A stretch of 64,000 nucleotides of DNA from CBDHFQ01 sp965262565 (GTDB lineage: Bacteria > Bacteroidota > Bacteroidia > J057): NCBI GenBank assembly GCA_965262565.1, contig CBDHFQ010000026.1, positions 1 to 64,000 on the forward strand. The letters are read 5' to 3'. The number at the start of each line of letters is the position of its first letter. The first letter of the stretch is position 1. Both the position numbers and the translations under genes were made by a program. Shown piece after piece: positions 26,705 to 34,875 of this stretch. The notes below the pieces were generated by a model. The model did no database searches, was not told where the DNA came from, and worked only from the letters and a program-made list of their open reading frames with translations.

Positions 26705-27088
26705 ATGAACAAAACTCCTGCTACTATTGCTATAGAGGAAATCAGGGTACACGCTTATCATGGGGTATATCCTATTGAAAAAAGGGAAGGCCATACATTT
26801 CAAGTAGATATCTATCTATTTACAGATATATACCAAGCAACTCAAACGGATGAGTTGGAAGATACGGTCGACTATAAGCAAGTATATGACTTAATTATAA
26901 GTATAGTGAAAGAGCCGGTAAAGTTACTGGAACATCTAGCTGATAAGATTTGTCAGGAAATCCTAAAAACCTATCCTACTGTGGACAAGGTAAATATAAG
27001 AGTGAGTAAATTTCATCCTTTGAGTATGGAAAAATGTCTTCGAACCTATGTTGAGTTGAAACAAATGAGAAATCAGCCAATAAATTAA
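26705..27088 (+). CDS. folB: Dihydroneopterin aldolase
   Basis: The 127-residue protein matches dihydroneopterin aldolase: IRVHAYHGVYPIEKREG (residues 11-27), DTVDYKQVYDLI with the conserved tyrosine, KLLEHLADKIC with the glutamate, and NIRVSKFHP with the catalytic lysine. It splits dihydroneopterin to the hydroxymethyl pterin used upstream of FolP. It follows cdaA by 21 bases, so folP, cdaA and folB form one operon. The length is normal for the family. Confidence 0.92.
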   Translation: MNKTPATIAIEEIRVHAYHGVYPIEKREGHTFQVDIYLFTDIYQATQTDELEDTVDYKQVYDLIISIVKEPVKLLEHLADKICQEILKTYPTVDKVNIRVSKFHPLSMEKCLRTYVELKQMRNQPIN

Positions 27089-27215
27089 TTCAAATCGCAA
27101 AAAACAGTACCAATTTTAAAACAAAATCACAGTCAAAATTACAGTGTAGAAAAGGTCAATCATCCTATATATTCTTTTCATTCTTCTATTTAATTTAAAT
27201 TATTCTTTGAGCATT

Positions 27216-27246
27216 TTTGAAAAAGCTTATTTATTTTCTACTTTTG
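27216..27246 (+). promoter_or_regulatory. Bacteroidota-type promoter for tRNA-Cys
   Basis: TTTG at 27216-27219 is followed after exactly 19 bases by TACTTTTG at 27239-27246. This fits the known Bacteroidota housekeeping consensus TTTG-N19-21-TAnnTTTG fully. Transcription would start near 27252, about 30 bases before the tRNA. It is the best promoter match seen in the window. Confidence 0.65.
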
Positions 27247-27283
27247 ACGGCCAAATTAATGACTAGCAATTAAAGAAATAAAA

Positions 27284-27354
27284 GGCGATGTGGCCGAGTG
27301 GCTAGGCTGAGGTCTGCAAAACCTCCTACGGCGGTTCGATTCCGCCCGTCGCCT
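27284..27354 (+). tRNA. tRNA-Cys (anticodon GCA)
   Basis: The 71 bases fold as a complete cloverleaf. The acceptor stem is GGCGATG with CGTCGCC (one G-U pair), the D stem is GCC/GGC, the anticodon stem is GAGGT/ACCTC around loop CTGCAAA, there is a four-base variable region, and the T stem is GGCGG/CCGCC around TTCGATT. The anticodon at positions 34-36 is GCA and the discriminator base is U73, the identity base for cysteine. CCA is not encoded. The next gene on the same strand is over 500 bases away. Confidence 0.97.
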
Positions 27355-27918
27355 CTAAAATATGTTTCAGTGCTTTTGTTATTACTTCTACTTGAATAAT
27401 TTAGGTTCCGTTCTCACCTCTGTTAAGTCCATTAGATCCTTCATTTTCACGATTCCCTTTTCTAATATTGTTACTTTTGAATATTTCCTGTTATTTGACA
27501 GAGTAATTTCAAACTCAATAGATTTTATCATTGTGGTTCTTTCAACAATTACAATAAAGTACTAGTCGAAAGGGTTAGCATCAATGAAGAAGTGGATTTT
27601 TAAGAGTAGCAAAGTGCCACAAATTCAATGAATTCATATAAATTGTACCAGTTTTTTTAAATTTTCATTAATTATTTAATTTTTGCTAGATTGATTTTAT
27701 CTATGCTACATTTTACTATAATAACTTACATATTGAAATGACTGTATGGTATACTTAATCTGCTAGATAAATATTGATTCATTGAGAAAGTTATGGTTAT
27801 TTTGAGATGTCGGTCAGTTCAATACCATGTTTTATTTCGAATCAATGTATGCAATAACTATAAGTTCTTCTTTCTTTACTTTCACCACTGGAAATTTCAA
27901 TAAATCTGAAGGAAATTT
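27355..27918 (+). other. Gene-free stretch between tRNA-Cys and the OmpA-family gene
   Basis: These 564 bases are AT-rich and hold no open frame with protein-like content or recognised motif. The only short open frame, just after the tRNA, is phenylalanine-rich and unlike any family. Part of the stretch is presumably the leader and promoter of the OmpA-family gene, but no full TTTG/TAnnTTTG pair was found. Confidence 0.4.
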
Positions 27919-29694
27919 ATGAAAAATACTAGACATCTCCTTTTGCTGATGTTCCTTGTCTCAGTAATTACCCAAAATACCTATTCTCAAGAAGTTCCTG
28001 CTGATGACCGATATAAAAATGTTAGAGAAAAAGATAAAGATCAGTTAGACGATTATCTGGAAGGTGAATACCTTTTCCCTCCACAACCAAAAAATAATTT
28101 ATCTCTGGGAGTAAAAGCAGGACTTGCCTTTATTTCTGGAGATGTAAACCCCAGGCCCGGAGCTGCTTTTGGTATAGATTTAAGAAAAGCGCTTGGACAC
28201 GTATTCTCACTTCGCTTCCAAACCACTATCGGCCAGACAAAAGGCTTGCGAACCAGTTCTACGAACGGTTATCAAAATCATGTGGGTAATCCATGGAATG
28301 AGTTGTACTTCAGAGGTCAAGGCTTAAATAGTGCTCCAAGGGTATTTTATAATTACAGAATGAGGTACGGAGACTTTGGATTGCAAGGAGTTGTTAACCT
28401 CAACAATATTAACTTCTATAAAGAGCAAAATAAATGGAATATTTATGCTGCTGCAGGTATTGGAGTTATGGCCTATAATACTGTCGTTAATGCGTTAGAT
28501 GCTAATGGACTTCCTTATGATTTTTCCGATATTATTTCCGTAGTGGCAGATCCTAACGAAGCTTTCAGTAAAGGAGAGATCAGAAGAAATACCATTGATG
28601 CCCTGAAAGATCTATTGGATGATACCTATGAAACACAAGCAGAACGACATTTGGATGAAGAATTCTTTCGTCTGGGAGACTCAAATGACGACGGTGAAGA
28701 TGATCCCTACACAGTGAATCCTATGTTAACAGGCGCGCTGGGGATAAGATATAGAGTTAACAGAAGGATTGAGATTGAAGTTGAACACAGGATTACCTGG
28801 ACGAATGATGATTTACTGGATGGTCAAAGATGGTCAGAACAGGGAACAGGTAATACTAGCATTAGCAGAACTGCTTTAACAAGAGATTTTGACAGTTATA
28901 GTCATACTACCCTGGGCGTGCACTTCAGACTAGGAAAAGGTGAGGAGTCCTTGTGGTGGAACAATCCCCTTTCCGAAGTTTACAGTAAAGCGCAGGAAGG
29001 AGTAGATATAGTAAGAAAGTTGGAATTAGATCAAGACTCAGATGGAGTACCTGATCTATATGACAAAGAGCCGGATACCCCTGAAGGAGCTATTGTAGAT
29101 AGCCAAGGTAGAACTCAGGATATTGATGGAGATGGTTTCCCTGACTCAGAAGATGATCAACCTTTCACTCCTAAAGGATGTCCTGTAGATAATAGAGGGG
29201 TTGCCCTTGACTCAGATGCAGATGGAGTTGCGGACTGTTTTGATAAGGAACCCAATTCAGCCCCAGGTGTATTGGTAGATGCAAAAGGGATTACTATCCC
29301 AACAACTGATACTACCATAGCAGCTACTCCGTGTGTCCTACCAATTATTCATTTTGATCTCAATAAAGCAGATATCAAGCCCGAATTTTTCCCTGAATTA
29401 TACTACATAGCTCAGGTAATGAAAGGCGATCCTGGCTTGAAGATATTAGCTACTGGATTTACTGATGTACGTGCCTCAGATGAATACAATCTTAAGTTAT
29501 CTGAAAGAAGGGTAAATAATGCTATAGACTTTATATCTAATACATATGGCATTGATAGAAGTCGTTTTAATACGGACTTCAAAGGTGAAAGTGACACCCT
29601 AATACCAGACCTACCAGATAATAAAGCAAATAGAAAATTAGAACCTCTTCATTATGTTAACAGGAGAGTCGAGTTTGAGTGTATAAACCAATAA
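27919..29694 (+). CDS. OmpA-family outer membrane protein with calcium-binding repeats
   Basis: A 591-residue outer-membrane protein. The signal peptide (about 23 residues, ending near NTYSQ) is followed by a beta-barrel region (about 60-345; GVKAGLAFISGDVNPRPGAA and repeated aromatic strands). Three thrombospondin type 3-like acidic repeats come next (DQDSDGVPDLYDKEPDTP, DIDGDGFPDSEDDQP, DSDADGVADCFDKEP), and residues 470-590 form an OmpA peptidoglycan-binding domain with HFDLNKADIKPEF and the SERR helix. It should tie the outer membrane to the cell wall and bind calcium in the linker. A strong terminator follows directly. This architecture is very common in Bacteroidota. Confidence 0.92.
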   Translation: MKNTRHLLLLMFLVSVITQNTYSQEVPADDRYKNVREKDKDQLDDYLEGEYLFPPQPKNNLSLGVKAGLAFISGDVNPRPGAAFGIDLRKALGHVFSLRFQTTIGQTKGLRTSSTNGYQNHVGNPWNELYFRGQGLNSAPRVFYNYRMRYGDFGLQGVVNLNNINFYKEQNKWNIYAAAGIGVMAYNTVVNALDANGLPYDFSDIISVVADPNEAFSKGEIRRNTIDALKDLLDDTYETQAERHLDEEFFRLGDSNDDGEDDPYTVNPMLTGALGIRYRVNRRIEIEVEHRITWTNDDLLDGQRWSEQGTGNTSISRTALTRDFDSYSHTTLGVHFRLGKGEESLWWNNPLSEVYSKAQEGVDIVRKLELDQDSDGVPDLYDKEPDTPEGAIVDSQGRTQDIDGDGFPDSEDDQPFTPKGCPVDNRGVALDSDADGVADCFDKEPNSAPGVLVDAKGITIPTTDTTIAATPCVLPIIHFDLNKADIKPEFFPELYYIAQVMKGDPGLKILATGFTDVRASDEYNLKLSERRVNNAIDFISNTYGIDRSRFNTDFKGESDTLIPDLPDNKANRKLEPLHYVNRRVEFECINQ

Positions 29695-29724
29695 TATAGT
29701 TATTGATTTAATTTCTTCAGATAG

Positions 29725-29762
29725 CACAGGTGATTTACGTAAAAATCGCCTGTGTTTTTTTT
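29725..29762 (+). terminator. Rho-independent terminator after the OmpA-family gene
   Basis: A 12-bp stem (arms 29725-29736 and 29743-29754, one G-U pair, outer bases CACAGG with CCTGTG) closes a six-base loop and is followed by eight T. It lies 30 bases after the stop codon and 27 before hemE, so it separates the two genes. Confidence 0.85.
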
Positions 29763-29789
29763 ATCTGGGTCAAGCTGTATATTTGACTG

Positions 29790-30839
29790 ATGATTAAACA
29801 AGCCAATCGACCAGATAATGATCTTTTGCTTAAAGTAGCACTCGGTGAAGTAGTAGAACGACCACCGATTTGGATTATGAGGCAAGCCGGTAGATATCTT
29901 CCTTCCTACATGAAGGTAAGAAAACAGGCAGGGAGTTTCCGAAATATGATTGCCCATCCTCAATATGCTGCCGAAGTTACTCTCCAACCTATTGATCAGC
30001 TCAATGTAGATGCAGCGATTATTTTTTCAGATATCCTGGTAATTCCCGAAGCTATAGGTTTACCCTATGATATGAAGCCTGGTGAAGGACCAGTATTTGA
30101 GAAAATCATTGAAGATGAATCCGATATAGCAAGATTGCATCCTGTAAAAGCATACAGTAACCTTAACCACACTTATGAAGCTATAGAAATGGTACTTGAA
30201 AAATTAAATAATAGAGTACCACTTATAGGTTTTGCAGGGGCTCCATGGACCATTTTCTGCTATATGACTGAAGGTAAAGGCTCTAAATCTTTTTCTAAAG
30301 CCAGAGCACTCATTTACAGAAACCCAGCATTAGCCCATCAATTATTAGATCTCATTACGGAAGCTACCATAACTTACCTAAAGGGGCAGATAGCAGCTGG
30401 AGTTAACATTGTCCAATTATTCGATTCCTGGGCAGGCTTATTAGATATACATACCTTTTCTGAATTCTCTTTACCATATATTGAGCAAATATGTAATGCT
30501 ATTCAGGAAGTCCCCAAAATAGTTTATGCTAAAGGAGCTTTTTTTGCTTTGAACAAATTAGCCGAATTGGACACCCAGGTAATAGGATTGGATTGGCACA
30601 CTCCTCCCCACATGGCGAGTCAGCTTATCCACAGACAAGCTTTACAAGGAAATTTAGATCCAGCATATCTTTATGCTTCTCCTGAAAATATTCGTAAGGC
30701 TACTGAGAACATGTTAAAAGAATTCCCTGTCGGTAAGCATATTGTAAATTTAGGTCATGGCGTTTTCCCGGATATGCCCGTAGAAGGAGTTAAAACCTTC
30801 ATCGAAGCTGTCAAATCATTCAGGTATATACCTGGCTGA
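29790..30839 (+). CDS. hemE: Uroporphyrinogen decarboxylase
   Basis: HemE removes four carboxyl groups from uroporphyrinogen III in heme synthesis. The 349-residue protein has the N-terminal signature PPIWIMRQAGRYLPSY (residues about 24-39), IIFSDILVIPEA with the catalytic aspartate, GFAGAPWTIFCYMTEG, and the C-terminal NLGHGVFPDMPVEGV. Length and motifs are normal. It is isolated from other heme genes here; a terminator lies upstream and metH follows after about 200 bases. Confidence 0.95.
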   Translation: MIKQANRPDNDLLLKVALGEVVERPPIWIMRQAGRYLPSYMKVRKQAGSFRNMIAHPQYAAEVTLQPIDQLNVDAAIIFSDILVIPEAIGLPYDMKPGEGPVFEKIIEDESDIARLHPVKAYSNLNHTYEAIEMVLEKLNNRVPLIGFAGAPWTIFCYMTEGKGSKSFSKARALIYRNPALAHQLLDLITEATITYLKGQIAAGVNIVQLFDSWAGLLDIHTFSEFSLPYIEQICNAIQEVPKIVYAKGAFFALNKLAELDTQVIGLDWHTPPHMASQLIHRQALQGNLDPAYLYASPENIRKATENMLKEFPVGKHIVNLGHGVFPDMPVEGVKTFIEAVKSFRYIPG

Positions 30840-30899
30840 AAAGAAGTAAAATGTGCTTCTATTGAATGATTTAAACAAATCTCTCTTTCTACTGCTTAA

Positions 30900-30956
30900 A
30901 AGTGGTAACTTTGGACTGGCTTCAAGCCCATGTTGCATGTATAATTAATTCCACTT
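30900..30956 (+). promoter_or_regulatory. metH leader: -7 box TAACTTTG and an inverted-repeat leader
   Basis: Upstream of metH, TAACTTTG (30906-30913) fits the Bacteroidota -7 box, though the -33 element is poor. The surrounding sequence is also palindromic: AAGTGG (30900-30905) pairs with CCACTT (30951-30956), GGCTT with AAGCC inside, and CATG with CATG further on. Vitamin B12 or S-adenosylmethionine riboswitches often precede metH, but none of their conserved cores (for example the B12 box or the SAM-II GCTAAA end) is visible. So this is either a simple promoter or an unnamed structured leader. Confidence 0.35.
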
Positions 30957-31043
30957 GATTTTTCCAGATTGATATAGAATCTTTAAAAGATACAATTTTC
31001 GTAATAATATTCTCGAGCATCTAATTAGCAATTTACCCAACAT

Positions 31044-34000
31044 ATGCAGATTTCTCAGCAAGTCTCCGTTAAAGAACATCTCCAGCAATTGTTAAAAACC
31101 AGAATTCTTATGCTGGACGGAGCTATGGGTACGATGATACAACGTTTGCACCTAAGTGAAGAAGATTTTCGCGGAGATCTCCTTAAAGATCATGCTGTTC
31201 CTTTAAAGGGAAATAATGACATTCTTTCCCTCACACAACCCGAAGCGATTAAAGATATTCATAGATTATATCTAGATGCAGGTGCTGATATCATAGAAAC
31301 AAATACTTTCAGCAGTACTACCATAGCCCAGGCTGACTACAGCCTGGAAGACGAAAACTTTATTTATCAACTCAATTTCGAAGCCGCAAAAATTGCGAAA
31401 GAAGTAACCACAGAATTCAATTTAAAAGAAATAAATAAGCCGCGATTTGTAGCTGGAGCTTTAGGCCCAACCAATAGAAGTGCATCTATTTCACCAGATG
31501 TAAACGATCCTGGATACAGAAATGTAACTTTCGACGATTTGGTTCAGACTTACTACAACCAATCTAAAGGACTTATAGATGGTGGTGCAGATGTCTTGCT
31601 GATAGAAACTGTATTCGATACATTAAATTGTAAAGCTGCCTTATTTGCTATCAACAACTTAAGTAATGAATTGGGGATAGACATTCCACGGTTGATTTCA
31701 GGGACCATTACTGATGCCAGTGGCAGAACTCTTTCAGGACAATTAGTGGAAGCCTTTTGGGCCTCAGTTAAACATGGAGACCTTCTCAGTATAGGATTGA
31801 ATTGTGCCTTAGGAGCCAGGCAATTACGCCAATACGTTCACGACCTGTCGAGAATAGCACCCATTTTTGTGAGCGCTTACCCCAATGCCGGCCTTCCAAA
31901 TGAATTTGGCGAATACGACCAAACCGCTGGAGAAATGGCTGAATTATTAAGACCATTCCTTGAGGATGGTTTGGTTAATATTTTAGGGGGCTGCTGCGGA
32001 AGTACCCCTGAACATATACAAGCCATCGCAGAAGTCGCTCAACAGTATCCGCCCAGAATTCTTCCCGAACCTTCCACCTTACCTAACTTTAGTGGACTAG
32101 AACCATTGATTATCAATGAATCTACAAATTTTGTTAACATAGGCGAAAGGACTAACGTAACTGGCTCCAAAAAATTTGCTCGCCTCATTAAGGAAGGAGC
32201 TTATAGTGAAGCACTTTCCGTCGCCAGACAACAAGTAGAAGGGGGAGCTCAGGTGATCGATATTAATATGGATGAGGGGATGCTCGATGCTAAACATGCC
32301 ATGGTCAAATTTTTAAATCTGATCGCTGCAGAACCCGACATTTCCAGAGTTCCTATAATGATTGACTCCTCTAAGTGGGAAGTCATAGAAGCGGGCTTGA
32401 AGTGTATTCAAGGGAAAGGGATCGTCAATTCTATTTCCTTAAAAGAAGGGGAAGAGCTATTTATTCAACAGGCAAGGCTCATCAAGCAGTATGGAGCTGC
32501 AATGGTGGTGATGGCCTTTGATGAAACGGGGCAGGCAGATACCTTAGAGCGAAAAATAGATATTTGTGAAAGAGCTTACCATATTCTCACTGAAAAGGTA
32601 GGAGTAGATCCTTGGGATATCATCTTTGATCCGAATATTTTCGCTATAGCTACTGGTATAGAAGAGCACAATAATTATGCAGTAGATTTTATAGATGCGA
32701 CCAAGTGGATTAAAGAGAATTTACCACATGCATTAGTCAGTGGAGGAGTAAGTAATGTCTCCTTTTCCTTTAGAGGGAATAATGCCGTAAGAGAAGCCAT
32801 TCATGCCGTTTTCCTCTATCACGCCATTAAAGCAGGGATGGATATGGGTATAGTAAATGCTGGGATGCTGCAGGTATATGAAGATGTTCCCAAGGAATTA
32901 TTGGAACGAGTAGAAGATGTCGTGCTAAACCGAAGACCCGATGCTACAGAAAGATTGTTGGATATTGCTGAAAGTGTTAAGAATAGTGGCAAGAAGAGAG
33001 TTGTCAATCTCGAATGGAGGGAAAAGCCTGTAGCTGAGCGCTTATCCCATGCCTTGGTAAATGGCATTGTAGACTATATTGAACAGGATACCGAAGAAGC
33101 CAGAATTAATGTAAACAAACCGCTTGAAGTAATTGAAGGGCCTCTCATGGATGGGATGAATATCGTAGGGGATCTTTTTGGCTCTGGAAAAATGTTCCTC
33201 CCTCAAGTAGTAAAAAGTGCGAGGGTAATGAAAAAATCCGTTGCTTATCTTCTCCCCTTTATGGATGAGGATAGCGATCAGGCCTCAAGCAGGAAAGCAG
33301 GAAAGATTTTAATGGCTACCGTAAAAGGAGATGTTCATGACATTGGAAAAAATATAGTAGGAGTAGTATTGGCCTGTAATAATTTTGAAGTGATAGATCT
33401 GGGGGTGATGGTGCCAATGGATAAAATATTGGATACAGCAGTAGAGGAGCAAGTAGATATCATTGGGTTAAGTGGATTAATCACTCCTTCACTAGATGAA
33501 ATGGTGTTTATTGCTGATGAAATGAATAAAAGAGGGTTGAATATTCCCCTACTCATCGGTGGAGCTACTACTTCCAGGATACATACCGCAGTAAAAATTG
33601 CTCCTAAATATTCTGGTCCCGTGGTACATGTGTTGGACGCTTCCAAGTCAGTTCCCGTGGCTCAAAAACTGATTAACGATCAATTGGATCAATATCACGA
33701 CTTTACTCAGGCTATACAACAGGAATATGATGCACTACGAGAAGGTCACTTAAATAGAAGAAGCCAAAAATCCTACAGATCCATCAATGATGCCAGAAAG
33801 GCCAAATTTCAAATTGATTGGCAGAACACGAACATTACCCCCCCCAAAAAACCTGGTATCACCGTATTGGAAGATTATCCCCTTTCAGACCTTATAGATT
33901 ATATAGATTGGACACCATTTTTCTATTCCTGGGAAATTAAAGGGAAATATCCCATCATTCTTGATCATCCAGAGAAAGGAGAAGAAGCACGAAAGCTATT

Positions 34001-34757
34001 TTCGGACGCTCAATATATGCTCAAACAAATCGTAAGTGAAAAATGGTTGACGGCTAAAGCTGTATTCGGTTTGTTCCCAGCAAATAGTGTCAATGAAGAT
34101 GACATAGAAGTGTATTCAGATGAATCCAGAACGCAAGTGAAAGCAAACTTCTATAATCTTCGCCAGCAAGCAGAAAAGAAAAATGCGCCTAGTATCTGTC
34201 TTTCCGATTTTCTGGCCCCAAAAGAATCGGGCTTGAAAGATTACTTAGGAAGCTTTGCTGTAACCACGGGAATAGGGATAGAAGCTAAGGTCAAGGCGTT
34301 TGAAAGTGAGTATGATGATTATTCTGCCATCATGTTAAAAGCGCTAGCAGATAGATTAGCAGAGGCCTTTGCTGAACGACTTCACGAACTTGTAAGGAAA
34401 GAATATTGGGGTTACTCTGAAGAGGGAACACTCTCCTCCACGGAACTGATCCGTGAAGCATACGACGGGATAAGACCTGCGCCAGGATATCCCGCTAATC
34501 CTGATCATACGGAAAAAATAACCTTATTCGAATTGCTGGAGGTTCCTAAGCACACAGGCATTTCATTGACGGAATCGCTAGCAATGTATCCAGCAGCTTC
34601 AGTGAGCGGACTTTATTTTTCTCATCCAGAATCCAAATATTTTGGGATAGGAAAAATCTCAAAGGATCAGATAGAAGACTACGCTCAAAGAAAGCAGTAC
34701 TCAAGGGAAGAGATGGAAAGGTGGTTAAGCGCATATTTAGCATACGAACCTTCTTAA
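31044..34757 (+). CDS. metH: Cobalamin-dependent methionine synthase
   Basis: MetH methylates homocysteine with a methyl group from methyltetrahydrofolate by way of cobalamin. The 1237-residue protein is full length. It has the homocysteine domain (RILMLDGAMGTMIQ at the start and the zinc ligands GGCCGSTPEH near 315), the folate domain (NIGERTNVTGSKKF near 366), the cobalamin cap and binding domain (GDVHDIGKNIVG with the axial His765), and the C-terminal SAM-dependent activation domain (RPAPGYPANPDHTEK). It therefore needs B12, but no cobalamin genes are in the window. DUF255 follows after 118 bases. Confidence 0.97.
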   Translation: MQISQQVSVKEHLQQLLKTRILMLDGAMGTMIQRLHLSEEDFRGDLLKDHAVPLKGNNDILSLTQPEAIKDIHRLYLDAGADIIETNTFSSTTIAQADYSLEDENFIYQLNFEAAKIAKEVTTEFNLKEINKPRFVAGALGPTNRSASISPDVNDPGYRNVTFDDLVQTYYNQSKGLIDGGADVLLIETVFDTLNCKAALFAINNLSNELGIDIPRLISGTITDASGRTLSGQLVEAFWASVKHGDLLSIGLNCALGARQLRQYVHDLSRIAPIFVSAYPNAGLPNEFGEYDQTAGEMAELLRPFLEDGLVNILGGCCGSTPEHIQAIAEVAQQYPPRILPEPSTLPNFSGLEPLIINESTNFVNIGERTNVTGSKKFARLIKEGAYSEALSVARQQVEGGAQVIDINMDEGMLDAKHAMVKFLNLIAAEPDISRVPIMIDSSKWEVIEAGLKCIQGKGIVNSISLKEGEELFIQQARLIKQYGAAMVVMAFDETGQADTLERKIDICERAYHILTEKVGVDPWDIIFDPNIFAIATGIEEHNNYAVDFIDATKWIKENLPHALVSGGVSNVSFSFRGNNAVREAIHAVFLYHAIKAGMDMGIVNAGMLQVYEDVPKELLERVEDVVLNRRPDATERLLDIAESVKNSGKKRVVNLEWREKPVAERLSHALVNGIVDYIEQDTEEARINVNKPLEVIEGPLMDGMNIVGDLFGSGKMFLPQVVKSARVMKKSVAYLLPFMDEDSDQASSRKAGKILMATVKGDVHDIGKNIVGVVLACNNFEVIDLGVMVPMDKILDTAVEEQVDIIGLSGLITPSLDEMVFIADEMNKRGLNIPLLIGGATTSRIHTAVKIAPKYSGPVVHVLDASKSVPVAQKLINDQLDQYHDFTQAIQQEYDALREGHLNRRSQKSYRSINDARKAKFQIDWQNTNITPPKKPGITVLEDYPLSDLIDYIDWTPFFYSWEIKGKYPIILDHPEKGEEARKLFSDAQYMLKQIVSEKWLTAKAVFGLFPANSVNEDDIEVYSDESRTQVKANFYNLRQQAEKKNAPSICLSDFLAPKESGLKDYLGSFAVTTGIGIEAKVKAFESEYDDYSAIMLKALADRLAEAFAERLHELVRKEYWGYSEEGTLSSTELIREAYDGIRPAPGYPANPDHTEKITLFELLEVPKHTGISLTESLAMYPAASVSGLYFSHPESKYFGIGKISKDQIEDYAQRKQYSREEMERWLSAYLAYEPS

Positions 34758-34875
34758 GTTTAAGTAATTTTGACAATTTATCATTTCCCTAAACACTGGA
34801 TCTCAACAGTTGTTATGTCAATGTCATTATCGGCATATAACACCCATTCCATTGTCTTAACTAATATCCACATCT

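Noticed and set aside
30840..31043. SAM-II or cobalamin riboswitch upstream of metH
   Set aside because: The leader has inverted repeats but lacks the GCTAAA end and pseudoknot pairing of SAM-II and the conserved B12 box; kept only as an unnamed leader.
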